Notes: generated by a model from the sequence alone, not told the origin. 64,000 bases of DNA from Streptomyces sp. NBC_00377 (GCF_036075115.1 NZ_CP107958.1:3534001-3598000), one strand, 5' to 3'. Shown: positions 16,238 to 25,144, counted from the first letter of the stretch. Numbers and translations are program-made.

Positions 16238-17851
16238 ATGTCCGAGCCGGAAGAGCGCCACGAGATCCCAGGGATCGACATCCACACCACCGCGGGCAAG
16301 CTCGCGGATCTCCAGCGGCGCATCCAAGAAGCGACGCACGCCGGTTCGGAACGCGCCGTCGAGAAGCAGCACGCCAAGGGCAAGTTGACGGCCCGTGAGC
16401 GCATCGATCTGCTCCTCGACGACGGCTCCTTCGTCGAGTTGGACGAGTTCGCCCGGCACCGGTCCACCAACTTCGGTCTGGAGAACAACCGCCCGTACGG
16501 AGACGGCGTCGTCACCGGATACGGCACGGTCGACGGCCGTCCGGTCGCCGTCTTCTCCCAGGACTTCACCGTTTTCGGCGGCGCCCTCGGCGAGGTGTAC
16601 GGCCAGAAGATCGTCAAGGTCATGGACTTCGCGCTGAAGACCGGCTGCCCGGTCATCGGCATCAACGACTCCGGCGGCGCCCGCATCCAGGAGGGCGTGG
16701 CCTCGCTGGGCGCGTACGGCGAGATCTTCCGCCGCAACACCCACGCGTCCGGTGTGATCCCGCAGATCAGCCTGGTCGTCGGCCCGTGCGCGGGCGGCGC
16801 GGTGTACTCCCCCGCGATCACCGACTTCACGGTGATGGTGGACCAGACCTCGCACATGTTCATCACCGGCCCCGACGTCATCAAGACGGTCACCGGCGAG
16901 GACGTCGGCTTCGAGGAACTGGGCGGCGCTCGCACCCACAACTCGGTGTCGGGCGTGGCGCACCACATGGCCGGCGACGAGAAGGACGCCGTCGAGTACG
17001 TCAAGCAGCTGCTGTCGTACCTGCCGTCCAACAACCTCAGTGAGGCCCCGGTGTTCCCGGAGGAGGCGGACCTGTCCGTCACCGACGAGGACCTGGAGCT
17101 GGACACGATCGTGCCGGACAGCGCGAACCAGCCGTACGACATGCACACGGTGATCGAGCACGTCCTGGACGACGCGGAGTTCTTCGAGACGCAGGCCCTG
17201 TTCGCGCCGAACATCCTCACCGGTTACGGCCGGGTCGAGGGCCACCCGGTCGGCATCGTCGCCAACCAGCCGATGCAGTTCGCGGGCTGTCTGGACATCA
17301 CGGCCTCGGAGAAGGCGGCCCGCTTCGTCCGCACCTGCGACGCCTTCAACATCCCGGTCATCACCTTCGTGGACGTGCCCGGCTTCCTGCCCGGCGTCGG
17401 CCAGGAGCACGACGGCATCATCCGGCGCGGCGCCAAGCTGATCTACGCCTACGCGGAGGCGACGGTCCCGCTGATCACCGTCATCACCCGCAAGGCCTTC
17501 GGCGGCGCCTACGACGTCATGGGCTCCAAGCACCTGGGCGCGGACATCAACCTGGCGTGGCCGACCGCCCAGATCGCCGTGATGGGCGCCCAGGGCGCGG
17601 TCAACATCCTGCACCGCCGCACGATCGCCGAGGCGGCGGCGGGCGGTGAGGATCTGGAGGCGGTGCGCGCCCGGCTGATCCGCGAGTACGAGGACACCCT
17701 CCTCAACCCGTACATCGCGGCCGAGCGCGGCTACGTCGACTCGGTGATCATGCCGTCCGACACCCGTCGGCACATCGTGCGCGGCCTGCGTCAACTGCGC
17801 ACCAAGCGGGAATCCCTCCCTCCGAAGAAGCACGGCAACATCCCCCTCTAG
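16238..17851 (+). CDS. pccB: Propionyl-CoA carboxylase beta (carboxyltransferase) subunit
   Basis: A 537-residue subunit transferring CO2 from carboxybiotin to propionyl-CoA, giving methylmalonyl-CoA for central metabolism and polyketides. The oxyanion glycines are in INDSGGARIQEG and FGGAYDVMGSKHLGAD. The aspartate in AYDVMGS is the position reported to set propionyl- versus acetyl-CoA preference (Asp422 in S. coelicolor PccB), supporting PccB rather than AccB. The epsilon subunit gene follows 8 bp later, and CAGGGAGCC precedes the ATG. Confidence 0.95.
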   Translation: MSEPEERHEIPGIDIHTTAGKLADLQRRIQEATHAGSERAVEKQHAKGKLTARERIDLLLDDGSFVELDEFARHRSTNFGLENNRPYGDGVVTGYGTVDGRPVAVFSQDFTVFGGALGEVYGQKIVKVMDFALKTGCPVIGINDSGGARIQEGVASLGAYGEIFRRNTHASGVIPQISLVVGPCAGGAVYSPAITDFTVMVDQTSHMFITGPDVIKTVTGEDVGFEELGGARTHNSVSGVAHHMAGDEKDAVEYVKQLLSYLPSNNLSEAPVFPEEADLSVTDEDLELDTIVPDSANQPYDMHTVIEHVLDDAEFFETQALFAPNILTGYGRVEGHPVGIVANQPMQFAGCLDITASEKAARFVRTCDAFNIPVITFVDVPGFLPGVGQEHDGIIRRGAKLIYAYAEATVPLITVITRKAFGGAYDVMGSKHLGADINLAWPTAQIAVMGAQGAVNILHRRTIAEAAAGGEDLEAVRARLIREYEDTLLNPYIAAERGYVDSVIMPSDTRRHIVRGLRQLRTKRESLPPKKHGNIPL

Positions 17852-17859
17852 GAGCCGTC

Positions 17860-18069
17860 ATGACGATCAAGGTCGTACGGGGCAACCCGACGCCCGAGGA
17901 GCTGGCCGCCGCCCTGGCGGTGGTCCGGGCCCGCGCCGCGGCGGCAGCGTCCACGCCGTCCGGCGCGGAGATCCCGAGGGACGCGTGGTCCGACCCGGCC
18001 CGCATCGCGGGACACCGGGTGCCGCAGCCGGGGCAGGCGTCCTGGACGCGGACCTACTGGCCGTCCTAG
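17860..18069 (+). CDS. pccE: Acyl-CoA carboxylase epsilon subunit
   Basis: A 69-residue protein matching the small epsilon subunits of Streptomyces acyl-CoA carboxylases: IKVVRGNPTPEELAALAVV-like N-terminus and a Trp-rich C-terminus (WTRTYWPS). In this family it binds and stimulates the alpha-beta complex. It is in the same operon as pccB. A poly-Ala stretch in the middle is a helix-favouring linker. Confidence 0.9.
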   Translation: MTIKVVRGNPTPEELAAALAVVRARAAAAASTPSGAEIPRDAWSDPARIAGHRVPQPGQASWTRTYWPS

Positions 18070-18100
18070 GGGCGGCCGACCCGCATGTCAGGGGCGCGGG

Positions 18101-18118
18101 GCCGTAGCGACCTACGGC
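18101..18118. terminator. Hairpin after pccE within a common intergenic repeat
   Basis: GCCGTAG and CTACGGC pair perfectly around a 4-nt loop. The surrounding 18090-18160 resembles the GGGGCGCGGGG-type intergenic repeat I recall from many Streptomyces genomes. Confidence 0.55.
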
Positions 18119-18213
18119 TCCGCGCGCGGGCGCGGCAGGCCCCGGCCGGCCCACAGCCGACGAACACCGCGACATCACCCGAACCCCGGGTGAACGGCTG
18201 CGGGCCCGCAACT

Positions 18214-18229
18214 TGAGTACGAGTACTCA
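18214..18229. promoter_or_regulatory. 16-bp palindrome upstream of the small membrane protein
   Basis: TGAGTAC-GA-GTACTCA is a perfect dyad 35 bp before the ATG of the 42-residue protein. Its symmetry and position suggest an operator. The cognate regulator is unknown. Confidence 0.45.
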
Positions 18230-18264
18230 GGCCCGCGCCCCCTGGCGGGCCCCACGCTGGTGGC

Positions 18265-18393
18265 ATGCTGTGGTCCGACCCCGAGAACGAGCCCCCCGAG
18301 GAACTGCGCGAGATGCAGGAGACCCTGCGCAGACTCGGCCTCTTCCTGGCGTTGGCCATGGTGATAGCGATGATCGTGCTGGGGATCCGGTAG
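18265..18393 (+). CDS. 42-residue single-pass membrane protein
   Basis: The reading frame encodes MLWSDPENEPPEELREMQET, then a basic turn (LRRLG) and one hydrophobic helix (LFLALAMVIAMIVLGIR) reaching the stop. The acidic amphipathic N-terminus would lie in the cytoplasm or on the membrane face. GGTGG precedes the ATG and a perfect palindrome sits upstream, so it looks like a real gene between pccE and maf. The function is unknown. Confidence 0.65.
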   Translation: MLWSDPENEPPEELREMQETLRRLGLFLALAMVIAMIVLGIR

Positions 18394-18410
18394 ACCGCGC
18401 CGCGCCGCCC

Positions 18411-18459
18411 GTGCCGTGACCGGAGGGGTTCACCGGCTCGCGACGCCCGGCACGGCACT
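18411..18459. repeat. Dispersed palindromic repeat, second copy
   Basis: GTGCCGTG (18411-18418) pairs with CACGGCAC (18451-18458). The right half (18427-18459) matches the copy at 13822-13854 with one mismatch in 33 nt. It ends in CTAG-like ACTAG just before maf. Confidence 0.6.
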
Positions 18460-18470
18460 AGGCTGACCGC

Positions 18471-19076
18471 ATGCGCCGACTCGTCCTCGCCTCCCAGTCC
18501 CCCGCCCGACTGAACCTGCTGCGCCAGGCGGGCCTGACCCCCGAGGTCATCGTGAGCGGGGTCGACGAGGACGCCGTCACCGCCCCCACCCCGGCCGAGC
18601 TGGCGCTCGCCCTCGCCGAGGCGAAGGCCTCCGTCGTGGCCGCCAAGCCCGAGGTCAAGGGCGCGCTGGTGATCGGCTGCGACTCGGTGCTCGACCTGGA
18701 CGGCGAGGCGCTGGGGAAGCCCGCGGACGCCGTGGAGGCCCTCGCGCGCTGGAAGGCGATGCGCGGCCGGGCCGGGACGCTCCAGACCGGCCACTGCGTC
18801 TACGACACCCTCAGCGGGCGCTACACCTCCGCGACCGCCTCCACCGTCGTCCGCTTCGGCGAGCCGACGGACGAGGAGATCGCCGCGTACGTCGCTTCGG
18901 GCGAACCGCTGTACGTCGCCGGGGCGTTCACCCTCGACGGCCGCTCGGCCCCGTTCATCGACGGCATCGACGGCGACCACGGCAACGTCATCGGCATCAG
19001 CCTGCCCCTGGTGCGCCGGCTGCTGGCGCACCTGGGGGTCGGCATCACGGAGTTGTGGGCGCCGTCGGAGGCGTAA
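18471..19076 (+). CDS. maf: Maf-like nucleoside triphosphate pyrophosphatase
   Basis: A 201-residue member of the Maf/HAM1 fold. LASQSPARLNLLRQAG at the N-terminus is the phosphate-binding motif, with GCDSVL and GKPADAVEAL downstream. Family members hydrolyse non-canonical or canonical nucleotides and are linked to septum control. It overlaps the convergent membrane-protein gene by 32 bp at its 3' end. Confidence 0.92.
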   Translation: MRRLVLASQSPARLNLLRQAGLTPEVIVSGVDEDAVTAPTPAELALALAEAKASVVAAKPEVKGALVIGCDSVLDLDGEALGKPADAVEALARWKAMRGRAGTLQTGHCVYDTLSGRYTSATASTVVRFGEPTDEEIAAYVASGEPLYVAGAFTLDGRSAPFIDGIDGDHGNVIGISLPLVRRLLAHLGVGITELWAPSEA

Positions 19077-19539
19077 CCGGCGCCGGCGCGACCGGCGTAC
19101 CGCCGCCGTCGCCCTTGCTGTCCTCGGGCTGCGCGGCGGCGGGGCTCTCCTGGGCGTCGTAGGTCATCAGGAGCAGCACGATCAGGGTGAGCACGACCAC
19201 CATGAACAGGAACTGCGTCCAGCCCAGCAGACCCCACGCGAAGGCGCCCAGCAGGGCGTGCACGACCGCGGCGCTGATCAGCAGGACCCGGCCGAACCCG
19301 GCGGGCGCGCGGTCGCGCAGGGCCACCAGCAGGGCCACGAGGGCGCACAGGGCGAAGTAGAGGCCGAAGAGGATCCCGCCGACCTTCGAGGACGTCGCCA
19401 TCACGTCCGGGTCCAGGCCGGCCAGGGACATGTCCTGCCGGTCCACCACGACGCCCATGAACCAGTTCAGCGCGGCGACGCCGAGCGCCTCCGCGAAGAG
19501 CACGACCGCCACGACCCACGCCACCGGTCTGCGCACCAC
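19045..19539 (-). CDS. Four-helix membrane protein of unknown function
   Basis: A 164-residue protein with four hydrophobic segments (about 8-28, 53-73, 83-103, 107-127) and a Pro/Ala/Thr-rich cytoplasmic tail. There is a short external loop (VVVDRQDMSLAGLDPDVMAT). No known domain is apparent. The start is GTG with GGGGAG upstream. Its 3' end overlaps maf. Confidence 0.75.
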   Translation of the reverse strand: MVRRPVAWVVAVVLFAEALGVAALNWFMGVVVDRQDMSLAGLDPDVMATSSKVGGILFGLYFALCALVALLVALRDRAPAGFGRVLLISAAVVHALLGAFAWGLLGWTQFLFMVVVLTLIVLLLMTYDAQESPAAAQPEDSKGDGGGTPVAPAPVTPPTAPTTP

Positions 19540-19913
19540 CGCTCCCCACCCACTTTCGACCCAGACCCGAGCAAGCGTGTTGCCGCCTCATCTACGTTCG
19601 AGACACCCCGAACGCTACTAACGGGTAAACGGTGGGACAAGGGTTCTGCGCGCGGCAAAGAATCATTGGGCCATTCGTAGGGACTCCACAAAGAAACGGA
19701 GTGTGCCGCAGCACGCCCTCACAGAGACCTTGACCACATCAGAGGGCTAGGGTTTGCCGGAGGAGTGCTGCGTACGGCGGTACTACAAGGGATTTCGCGG
19801 TCGAGTGAGCCTGGCATCACGCTCCGTGTGGGCAAGCTCACCTTTGGGGACGGGTCGAAGAGGCGTGTCGGCAGTCCCTAAACTCGGCTTGTTTCAAGGA
19901 GGGAGCCTCAATC
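19540..19913. other. Non-coding region upstream of accA2
   Basis: No credible gene is seen in these 374 bases. TAAACT (19879-19884) is a good -10 box for accA2, 29 bases before its start, and AAGGAGGGAG is its ribosome-binding site. A less GC-rich stretch (about 19660-19750) suggests further promoter sequence. No dyad operator stood out. Confidence 0.5.
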
Positions 19914-21686
19914 GTGCGCAAGGTGCTCATCGCCAACCGTGGCGAAATCGCAGTCCGCGTGGCGCGGGCGTGCCGGGATGCCGGTATCGCGAGCGTGGCC
20001 GTCTATGCCGACCCGGACCGGGACGCTCTGCATGTCCGCGCCGCGGATGAGGCGTTCGCCCTGGGCGGTGACACTCCCGGGACCAGCTATCTCGACATCG
20101 AGAAGGTGCTGAACGCGGCGCGGGAGTCCGAAGCCGACGCCGTCCATCCCGGCTACGGCTTCCTCTCGGAGAACGCCGACTTCGCGCAGGCGGTCCTGGA
20201 CGCGGGCCTGATCTGGATCGGCCCGCCCCCGCAGGCCATCCGCGACCTCGGCGACAAGGTCGCCGCCCGGCACATCGCCCAGCGGGCCGGCGCGCCCCTG
20301 GTCGCCGGCACGCCCGACCCGGTCTCCGGCGCAGACGAGGTCGTCGCCTTCGCCCGGGAGCACGGCCTGCCGATCGCGATCAAGGCCGCCTTCGGCGGCG
20401 GCGGACGCGGTCTGAAGGTCGCCCGGACGCTGGAGGAGGTCCCCGAGCTGTACGACTCGGCCGTCCGCGAGGCGGTCGCCGCCTTCGGCCGGGGCGAGTG
20501 CTTCGTCGAGCGGTACCTGGACAAGCCGCGGCACGTGGAGACGCAGTGCCTGGCCGACAGCCACGGCAACGTGGTCGTCGTCTCCACCCGTGACTGCTCG
20601 CTCCAGCGCCGCCACCAGAAGCTGGTCGAGGAGGCCCCGGCGCCGTTCCTCTCCGAGGCGCAGACGGCCGAGCTGTACGCCTCCTCGAAGGCCATCCTGA
20701 AGGAGGCCGGCTACGTCGGCGCGGGCACCGTCGAGTTCCTCGTCGGTGTCGACGGGACGATCTCCTTCCTCGAGGTCAACACCCGTCTCCAGGTGGAGCA
20801 CCCGGTGACCGAGGAGGTCGCGGGCATCGACCTGGTGCGCGAGATGTTCCGCATCGCCGACGGCGAGGCGCTCGGCTACGGCGACCCGCAGCTGCGCGGT
20901 CATTCCTTCGAGTTCCGTATCAACGGCGAGGACCCGGGCCGGGGTTTCCTGCCGGCCCCCGGCACGGTCACCACGTTCGCCGCGCCGTCCGGTCCGGGCG
21001 TCCGCCTCGACGCGGGTGTCGAGTCCGGCAGCGTGATCGGCCCGGCGTGGGACTCGCTCCTGGCCAAGCTGATCGTCACCGGCGCCACCCGTGAGCAGGC
21101 GCTCCAGCGGGCGGCCCGTGCGCTGGAGGAGTTCCAGGTCGAGGGCATGGCCACGGCCATCCCGTTCCACCGTGCGGTGGTCAAGGACCCGGCGTTCGCC
21201 CCGGAGCTCACCGGCTCCGACGCCCCCTTCACGGTCCACACCCGCTGGATCGAGACCGAGTTCGTCAACGAGATCCCCGCCTTCGCCGCCCCGGCCGACG
21301 CCGAGGCCGAGGACGACACGGACCGCGAGACGATCGTCGTCGAGGTCGGCGGCAAGCGCCTGGAGGTCTCCCTCCCGTCCTCGCTCGGCATGAGCCTGGC
21401 CCGCACCGGTCTCGCGGCGGGCGCCAAGCCCAAGCGCCGCGCGGCCAAGAAGTCCGGCCCCATGGCCTCCGGCGACACCCTCGCCTCCCCGATGCAGGGC
21501 ACCATCGTCAAGGTGGCCGTCGAGGAGGGCCAGGAGGTCAAGGAGGGCGACCTGATCGTCGTCCTCGAAGCGATGAAGATGGAACAGCCGCTCAACGCCC
21601 ACCGCTCCGGGACCGTCAAGGGCCTGGCCGCGGAGATCGGCGCGTCCATCACGTCGGGCGCCCCGATCTGCGAGATCAAGGACTGA
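19914..21686 (+). CDS. accA2: Acyl-CoA carboxylase alpha subunit (biotin carboxylase + BCCP)
   Basis: A 590-residue subunit that carboxylates its own biotin. The biotin carboxylase domain fills about residues 1-450 (IANRGEIAVRVARACRDAG, AAFGGGGRGLKVA, LEVNTRLQVEHPVTEE). The biotin carrier domain is at the C-terminus with EAMKMEQ, where the lysine is biotinylated. It should pair with PccB and AccB-type beta subunits. BirA, encoded nearby, would modify it. The start is GTG with a strong AAGGAGGG. Confidence 0.95.
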   Translation: MRKVLIANRGEIAVRVARACRDAGIASVAVYADPDRDALHVRAADEAFALGGDTPGTSYLDIEKVLNAARESEADAVHPGYGFLSENADFAQAVLDAGLIWIGPPPQAIRDLGDKVAARHIAQRAGAPLVAGTPDPVSGADEVVAFAREHGLPIAIKAAFGGGGRGLKVARTLEEVPELYDSAVREAVAAFGRGECFVERYLDKPRHVETQCLADSHGNVVVVSTRDCSLQRRHQKLVEEAPAPFLSEAQTAELYASSKAILKEAGYVGAGTVEFLVGVDGTISFLEVNTRLQVEHPVTEEVAGIDLVREMFRIADGEALGYGDPQLRGHSFEFRINGEDPGRGFLPAPGTVTTFAAPSGPGVRLDAGVESGSVIGPAWDSLLAKLIVTGATREQALQRAARALEEFQVEGMATAIPFHRAVVKDPAFAPELTGSDAPFTVHTRWIETEFVNEIPAFAAPADAEAEDDTDRETIVVEVGGKRLEVSLPSSLGMSLARTGLAAGAKPKRRAAKKSGPMASGDTLASPMQGTIVKVAVEEGQEVKEGDLIVVLEAMKMEQPLNAHRSGTVKGLAAEIGASITSGAPICEIKD

Positions 21687-21705
21687 CCCCACCGCTCAAC
21701 CGTGT

Positions 21706-21732
21706 CGAGGCGCCCGCTCCCCGGGCGCCTCG
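21706..21732. terminator. accA2 terminator
   Basis: CGAGGCGCCCG and CGGGCGCCTCG form a perfect 11-bp stem with a 5-nt loop just after the accA2 stop codon. Confidence 0.75.
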
Positions 21733-21825
21733 CCGCGTTCGGCGTCCCGGCCGCCGCCGACCAGGCTCGCCTGTCCCTGACGGCCCTTTCGCAGCACCGG
21801 TCAGCAGTCCGGACCGCCTGATGAA

Positions 21826-21924
21826 TTTCAGCCCGTCCGGTGAATTTTCAACCCGTCCTGCGTTCGAGGACGAGGCCCGTTCAGGGCCGAACGGGGGTCT
21901 GAGGGCGGAGCCCCCAGGTCACCC
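21826..21924. repeat. Dispersed intergenic repeat (copy 1)
   Basis: The stretch CAGCCCGTCCGG ... GAGGACGAGGCCC ... GGGTCTG ... GCCCCCAG matches the complement of 26362-26440. Its first about 19 bases are also duplicated in tandem (TGAATTTCAGCCCGTCC followed by TGAATTTTCAACCCGTCC). I recall this family between genes in many Streptomyces genomes. Confidence 0.7.
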
Positions 21925-21944
21925 GGCGCCGGCGACCGCCGAGG

Positions 21945-22910
21945 TCAACGGCGGCGCATGTCGGCGACCCTCGCCCGTTCCCCGCCAGGGGCCTGCTCAC
22001 CGTGCATCGAAGCCGCGCGCAGCCCCGCGGCAGCACCCGGCACCTGACCCCGGCGCGGCGCGGGCAACGGCACGTCCCGACGCTGCTGCTGATGGCGCGC
22101 CGGGACCGCATCACCCCCCGGGCTCCCCGACGCCCCGGCCACGGCGATCTGCACCCCCTGGTCCGCCAGGGCCTGCAACTCGGTGGCGGCACGGTCGTCG
22201 TGGGCCGGCGGCTCGTCGGTCACCAGCCGGGTGATGACGTCCGTCGGCACGGTCTGGAACATGGTGTCCGTGCCGAGCTTGGTGTGGTCGGCGAGGACGA
22301 CCACCTCGGCCGCGGCCTGGACCAGCGCCCGGTCCACGGACGCCGACAGCATGTTGGACGTGGACAGCCCGCGCTCCGCGGTGAGTCCGCTCCCGGAGAT
22401 GAAGGCCCGCGACACCCTGAGTCCTTGGAGGGACTGCTCGGCTCCGCTGCCCACGAGGGCGTAGTTGGAGCCGCGCAGGGTGCCGCCGGTCATCACGACC
22501 TCGACCCGGTTGGCATGGGCCAACGCCTGGGCGACGAGCAGCGAGTTGGTGACCACGGTCAGTCCGGGCACCCGGGCGAGCCGGCGGGCCAGCTCCTGTG
22601 TGGTGGTGCCCGCCCCCACCACGATGGCCTCGCCCTCTTCGACGAAGTTGGCGGCGAGGTCCGCGATGGCGGTCTTCTCGGCGGTCGCGAGATGTGATTT
22701 CTGCGGGAAGCCGGACTCTCGCGTGAACCCGCCCGGCAATACCGCACCGCCGTGCCGGCGGTCGAGGAGTCCTTCTGCCTCCAGTGCGCGCACGTCCCGC
22801 CGTACGGTCACTTCGGAGGTCTGGACGACGCGGGCGAGCTCACGGAGCGACACGGCCCCGTTCGCTCGCACCATTTCGAGGATCAATTGACGACGTTCTG
22901 CAGCGAACAC
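21945..22910 (-). CDS. DeoR-family transcriptional regulator
   Basis: A 321-residue repressor-type protein. The winged helix-turn-helix is at about residues 15-57 (SLRELARVVQTSEVTVRRDV). The sugar-phosphate-sensing DeoRC domain runs about 75-250 (VVGAGTTTQELARRL and VLADHTKLG). A low-complexity basic C-terminal extension of about 65 residues exceeds the usual length near 255. Family members answer phosphorylated sugars. It lies 2.6 kb before the purine nucleoside phosphorylase gene, but its own upstream region lacks the CTACGCGCGTAG palindrome, so a role in nucleoside control is only possible. Confidence 0.88.
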   Translation of the reverse strand: MFAAERRQLILEMVRANGAVSLRELARVVQTSEVTVRRDVRALEAEGLLDRRHGGAVLPGGFTRESGFPQKSHLATAEKTAIADLAANFVEEGEAIVVGAGTTTQELARRLARVPGLTVVTNSLLVAQALAHANRVEVVMTGGTLRGSNYALVGSGAEQSLQGLRVSRAFISGSGLTAERGLSTSNMLSASVDRALVQAAAEVVVLADHTKLGTDTMFQTVPTDVITRLVTDEPPAHDDRAATELQALADQGVQIAVAGASGSPGGDAVPARHQQQRRDVPLPAPRRGQVPGAAAGLRAASMHGEQAPGGERARVADMRRR

Positions 22911-23098
22911 GAAACTGACAGTAACGCGGACGACCGTCTGCTTTCAGCTCTTTGCGCCGAATAGTAGAAGTTGTTCGCACAGAGGGACGGGGAGTGGTAT
23001 AGGGCCCAGTTCCGGCGCCTATGCCCCCCGCATGTCCGGCAACCCGGCGACGACCGGCCGTCAACTCCCCGTGACCGCCGGGGAGTCGTACCCGGCCG

Positions 23099-24547
23099 TC
23101 AGCCCTCGTCCGACGCCTTCCGGGTGTGCAGCTGGCGCGCCACCTCGGCGATCGAACCGGAGAGGGACGGGTACACGGTGAACGCGTTGGCGATCTGTTC
23201 CACCGTCAGATTGTTGTCGACGGCGATCGAGATGGGGTGGATCAGTTCCGAGGCGCGCGGCGCCACGACCACACCGCCGACGACGATCCCCGTCCCGGGG
23301 CGGCAGAAGATCTTGACGAAGCCGTCACGGATGCCCTGCATCTTGGCGCGCGGGTTGCGCAGCAGCGGCAGCTTGACGACCCGGGCGTCGATCTTCCCGC
23401 CGTCCACGTCGGCCTGGCTGTAGCCGACGGTGGCGATCTCGGGGTCGGTGAAGACGTTCGAGGAGACGGTCTTCAGGTTGAGCGGGGCCACCGCGTCGCC
23501 GAGGAAGTGGTACATGGCGATCCGGCCCTGCATGGCGGCGACGGAGGCCAGCGCGAAGATCCCGGTCACGTCACCGGCGGCGTACACCCCGGGGGCGGTG
23601 GTCCGGGACACCTTGTCGGTCCAGATGTGACCCGACTCGCGGACCTTGACGCCCGCCTCCTCCAGTCCCATCCCCTCGCTGTTGGGAATGGCGCCGACCG
23701 CCATCAGGCAGTGCGAGCCGGTGATGACCCGGCCGTCGGACAGGGTCACCTCGACCCGGTCGCCGACCCGCTTGGCGGACTCGGCGCGGGAGCGGGCCAT
23801 GACGTTCATGCCGCGACGGCGGAAGACGTCCTCGAGGACGGCGGCGGCGTCCGGGTCCTCGCCGGGCAGCACACGGTCGCGGGAGGAGACGAGGGTGACC
23901 TTGGAGCCGAGGGCCTGGTAGGCGCCGGCGAACTCCGCGCCCGTCACACCGGAGCCGACCACGATGAGCTCCTCGGGGAGCTCGCCGAGGTCGTAGACCT
24001 GGGTCCAGTTCAGGATGCGCTCGCCGTCGGGCTGCGCGTCGGGCAGCTCGCGCGGGTGGGCGCCGGTGGCGAGCAGGACGGCGTCGGCGGTGAGGGTCTC
24101 CTCGGTGCCGTCGGCGGCAGCGACGACGACCTTGCGCGAGCCGTCGAGGGCCTGCATGCCCTCCAGCCGGCCGCGCCCGCGCAGCACCCGTGCGCCGGCC
24201 CGGGTGACGGAGGCGGTGATGTCGTGCGACTGGGCGAGCGCGAGCCGCTTCACCCGGCGGTTGACCTTGCCGAGGTCCACCCCGACGACCCGGGCCGCCT
24301 GCTCCAGCGGCGGGGTGTCGTCGGCGACGATGATGCCCAGCTCCTCGTACGAGGAGTCGAAGGTGGTCATCACCTCGGCCGTGGCGATCAGGGTCTTCGA
24401 CGGCACGCAGTCGGTCAGCACCGACGCTCCGCCCAGACCGTCGCAGTCGACGACGGTCACCTCCGCGCCGAGCTGCGCGGCCACCAGCGCCGCCTCATAG
24501 CCGCCGGGTCCGCCACCGATGATCACGATCCGAGTCACGTACTCCAT
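23099..24547 (-). CDS. NAD(P)H-quinone dehydrogenase (LpdA-like flavoprotein)
   Basis: A 482-residue flavoprotein of the pyridine nucleotide-disulphide reductase fold. FAD motif IIGGGPGGYEAALVAAQLG is at the N-terminus, and the NAD motif is IVVGSGVTGAEFAGAY. Where dihydrolipoamide dehydrogenase has a CxxxxC pair, this protein has GGASVLTDCVPSK, so the first cysteine is missing and the disulphide cannot form. Mycobacterial LpdA has the same loss and reduces quinones instead, so that role is inferred. It is monocistronic. Confidence 0.87.
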   Translation of the reverse strand: MEYVTRIVIIGGGPGGYEAALVAAQLGAEVTVVDCDGLGGASVLTDCVPSKTLIATAEVMTTFDSSYEELGIIVADDTPPLEQAARVVGVDLGKVNRRVKRLALAQSHDITASVTRAGARVLRGRGRLEGMQALDGSRKVVVAAADGTEETLTADAVLLATGAHPRELPDAQPDGERILNWTQVYDLGELPEELIVVGSGVTGAEFAGAYQALGSKVTLVSSRDRVLPGEDPDAAAVLEDVFRRRGMNVMARSRAESAKRVGDRVEVTLSDGRVITGSHCLMAVGAIPNSEGMGLEEAGVKVRESGHIWTDKVSRTTAPGVYAAGDVTGIFALASVAAMQGRIAMYHFLGDAVAPLNLKTVSSNVFTDPEIATVGYSQADVDGGKIDARVVKLPLLRNPRAKMQGIRDGFVKIFCRPGTGIVVGGVVVAPRASELIHPISIAVDNNLTVEQIANAFTVYPSLSGSIAEVARQLHTRKASDEG

Positions 24548-24643
24548 TGTCCCGCACGGGCGTCGGTGGTTTCGCCCCGGGGGGCCGCGGGGCCGCCACT
24601 GTTACGAGAGTGACGCGTGCGCGGGCTGCCGTACTCTCCTTGC

Positions 24644-25090
24644 ATGTCGCTCTACGCCGCGTACGCCGGCAACCTCGACGCGCGGCTGATGACCCGCCGC
24701 GCTCCCCACTCGCCTCTGCGCGCCACCGGCTGGCTGAACGGGTGGCGGCTGACGTTCGGCGGCGAGCAGCTGGGCTGGGAGGGCGCGCTCGCCACGGTCG
24801 TGGAGGACGCCGTGGACCCCGGCGCACAGGTCTTCGCCGCGCTGTACGACATCGCCCCGATGGACGAGGAGTCCCTGGACCGCTGGGAGGGCGTCGGCCT
24901 CGGCATCTACCGGCGCGCCCGGGTGCGGGTGCAGACGCTGGAGGGCGAGGAGTCCGCCTGGATGTTCGTGCTCAACGGCTACGAGGGCGGGCTTCCGGCG
25001 GCCCGGTACCTGGGCGAGATCGCCGACGCGGCGGAATCGGCGGGGGCGCCACACGATTACGTGATGGAGCTGCGCAAGCGGCCCTGCTGA
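24644..25090 (+). CDS. Gamma-glutamylcyclotransferase-like protein
   Basis: A 148-residue protein of the BtrG/GGCT fold. The N-terminal substrate-binding loop is YAAYAGNLD, and an internal acidic segment is LEGEESAWMFVLNGYEGG. Family enzymes release pyroglutamate from gamma-glutamyl amines or peptides. MSLYAAY is chosen as start because the preceding nine codons show no conservation. It precedes the small RelE-like gene by 54 bp. The substrate is unknown. Confidence 0.82.
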   Translation: MSLYAAYAGNLDARLMTRRAPHSPLRATGWLNGWRLTFGGEQLGWEGALATVVEDAVDPGAQVFAALYDIAPMDEESLDRWEGVGLGIYRRARVRVQTLEGEESAWMFVLNGYEGGLPAARYLGEIADAAESAGAPHDYVMELRKRPC

Positions 25091-25144
25091 GCGCGACCGA
25101 CTCTAAACTCGGTGGGCATCACAGCACACGAACGGGAGAGCGCG

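Noticed and set aside
19730..19753. TTGACC and TAGGGT as a promoter pair for accA2
   Set aside because: The spacing is only 12 bp, too short for a normal sigma-70 type promoter; TAAACT nearer the gene is more plausible.
19908..21692. Open frame of 594 codons on the minus strand opposite accA2
   Set aside because: The plus-strand frame encodes an unmistakable biotin carboxylase with EAMKMEQ; the antisense frame shows no family motif.
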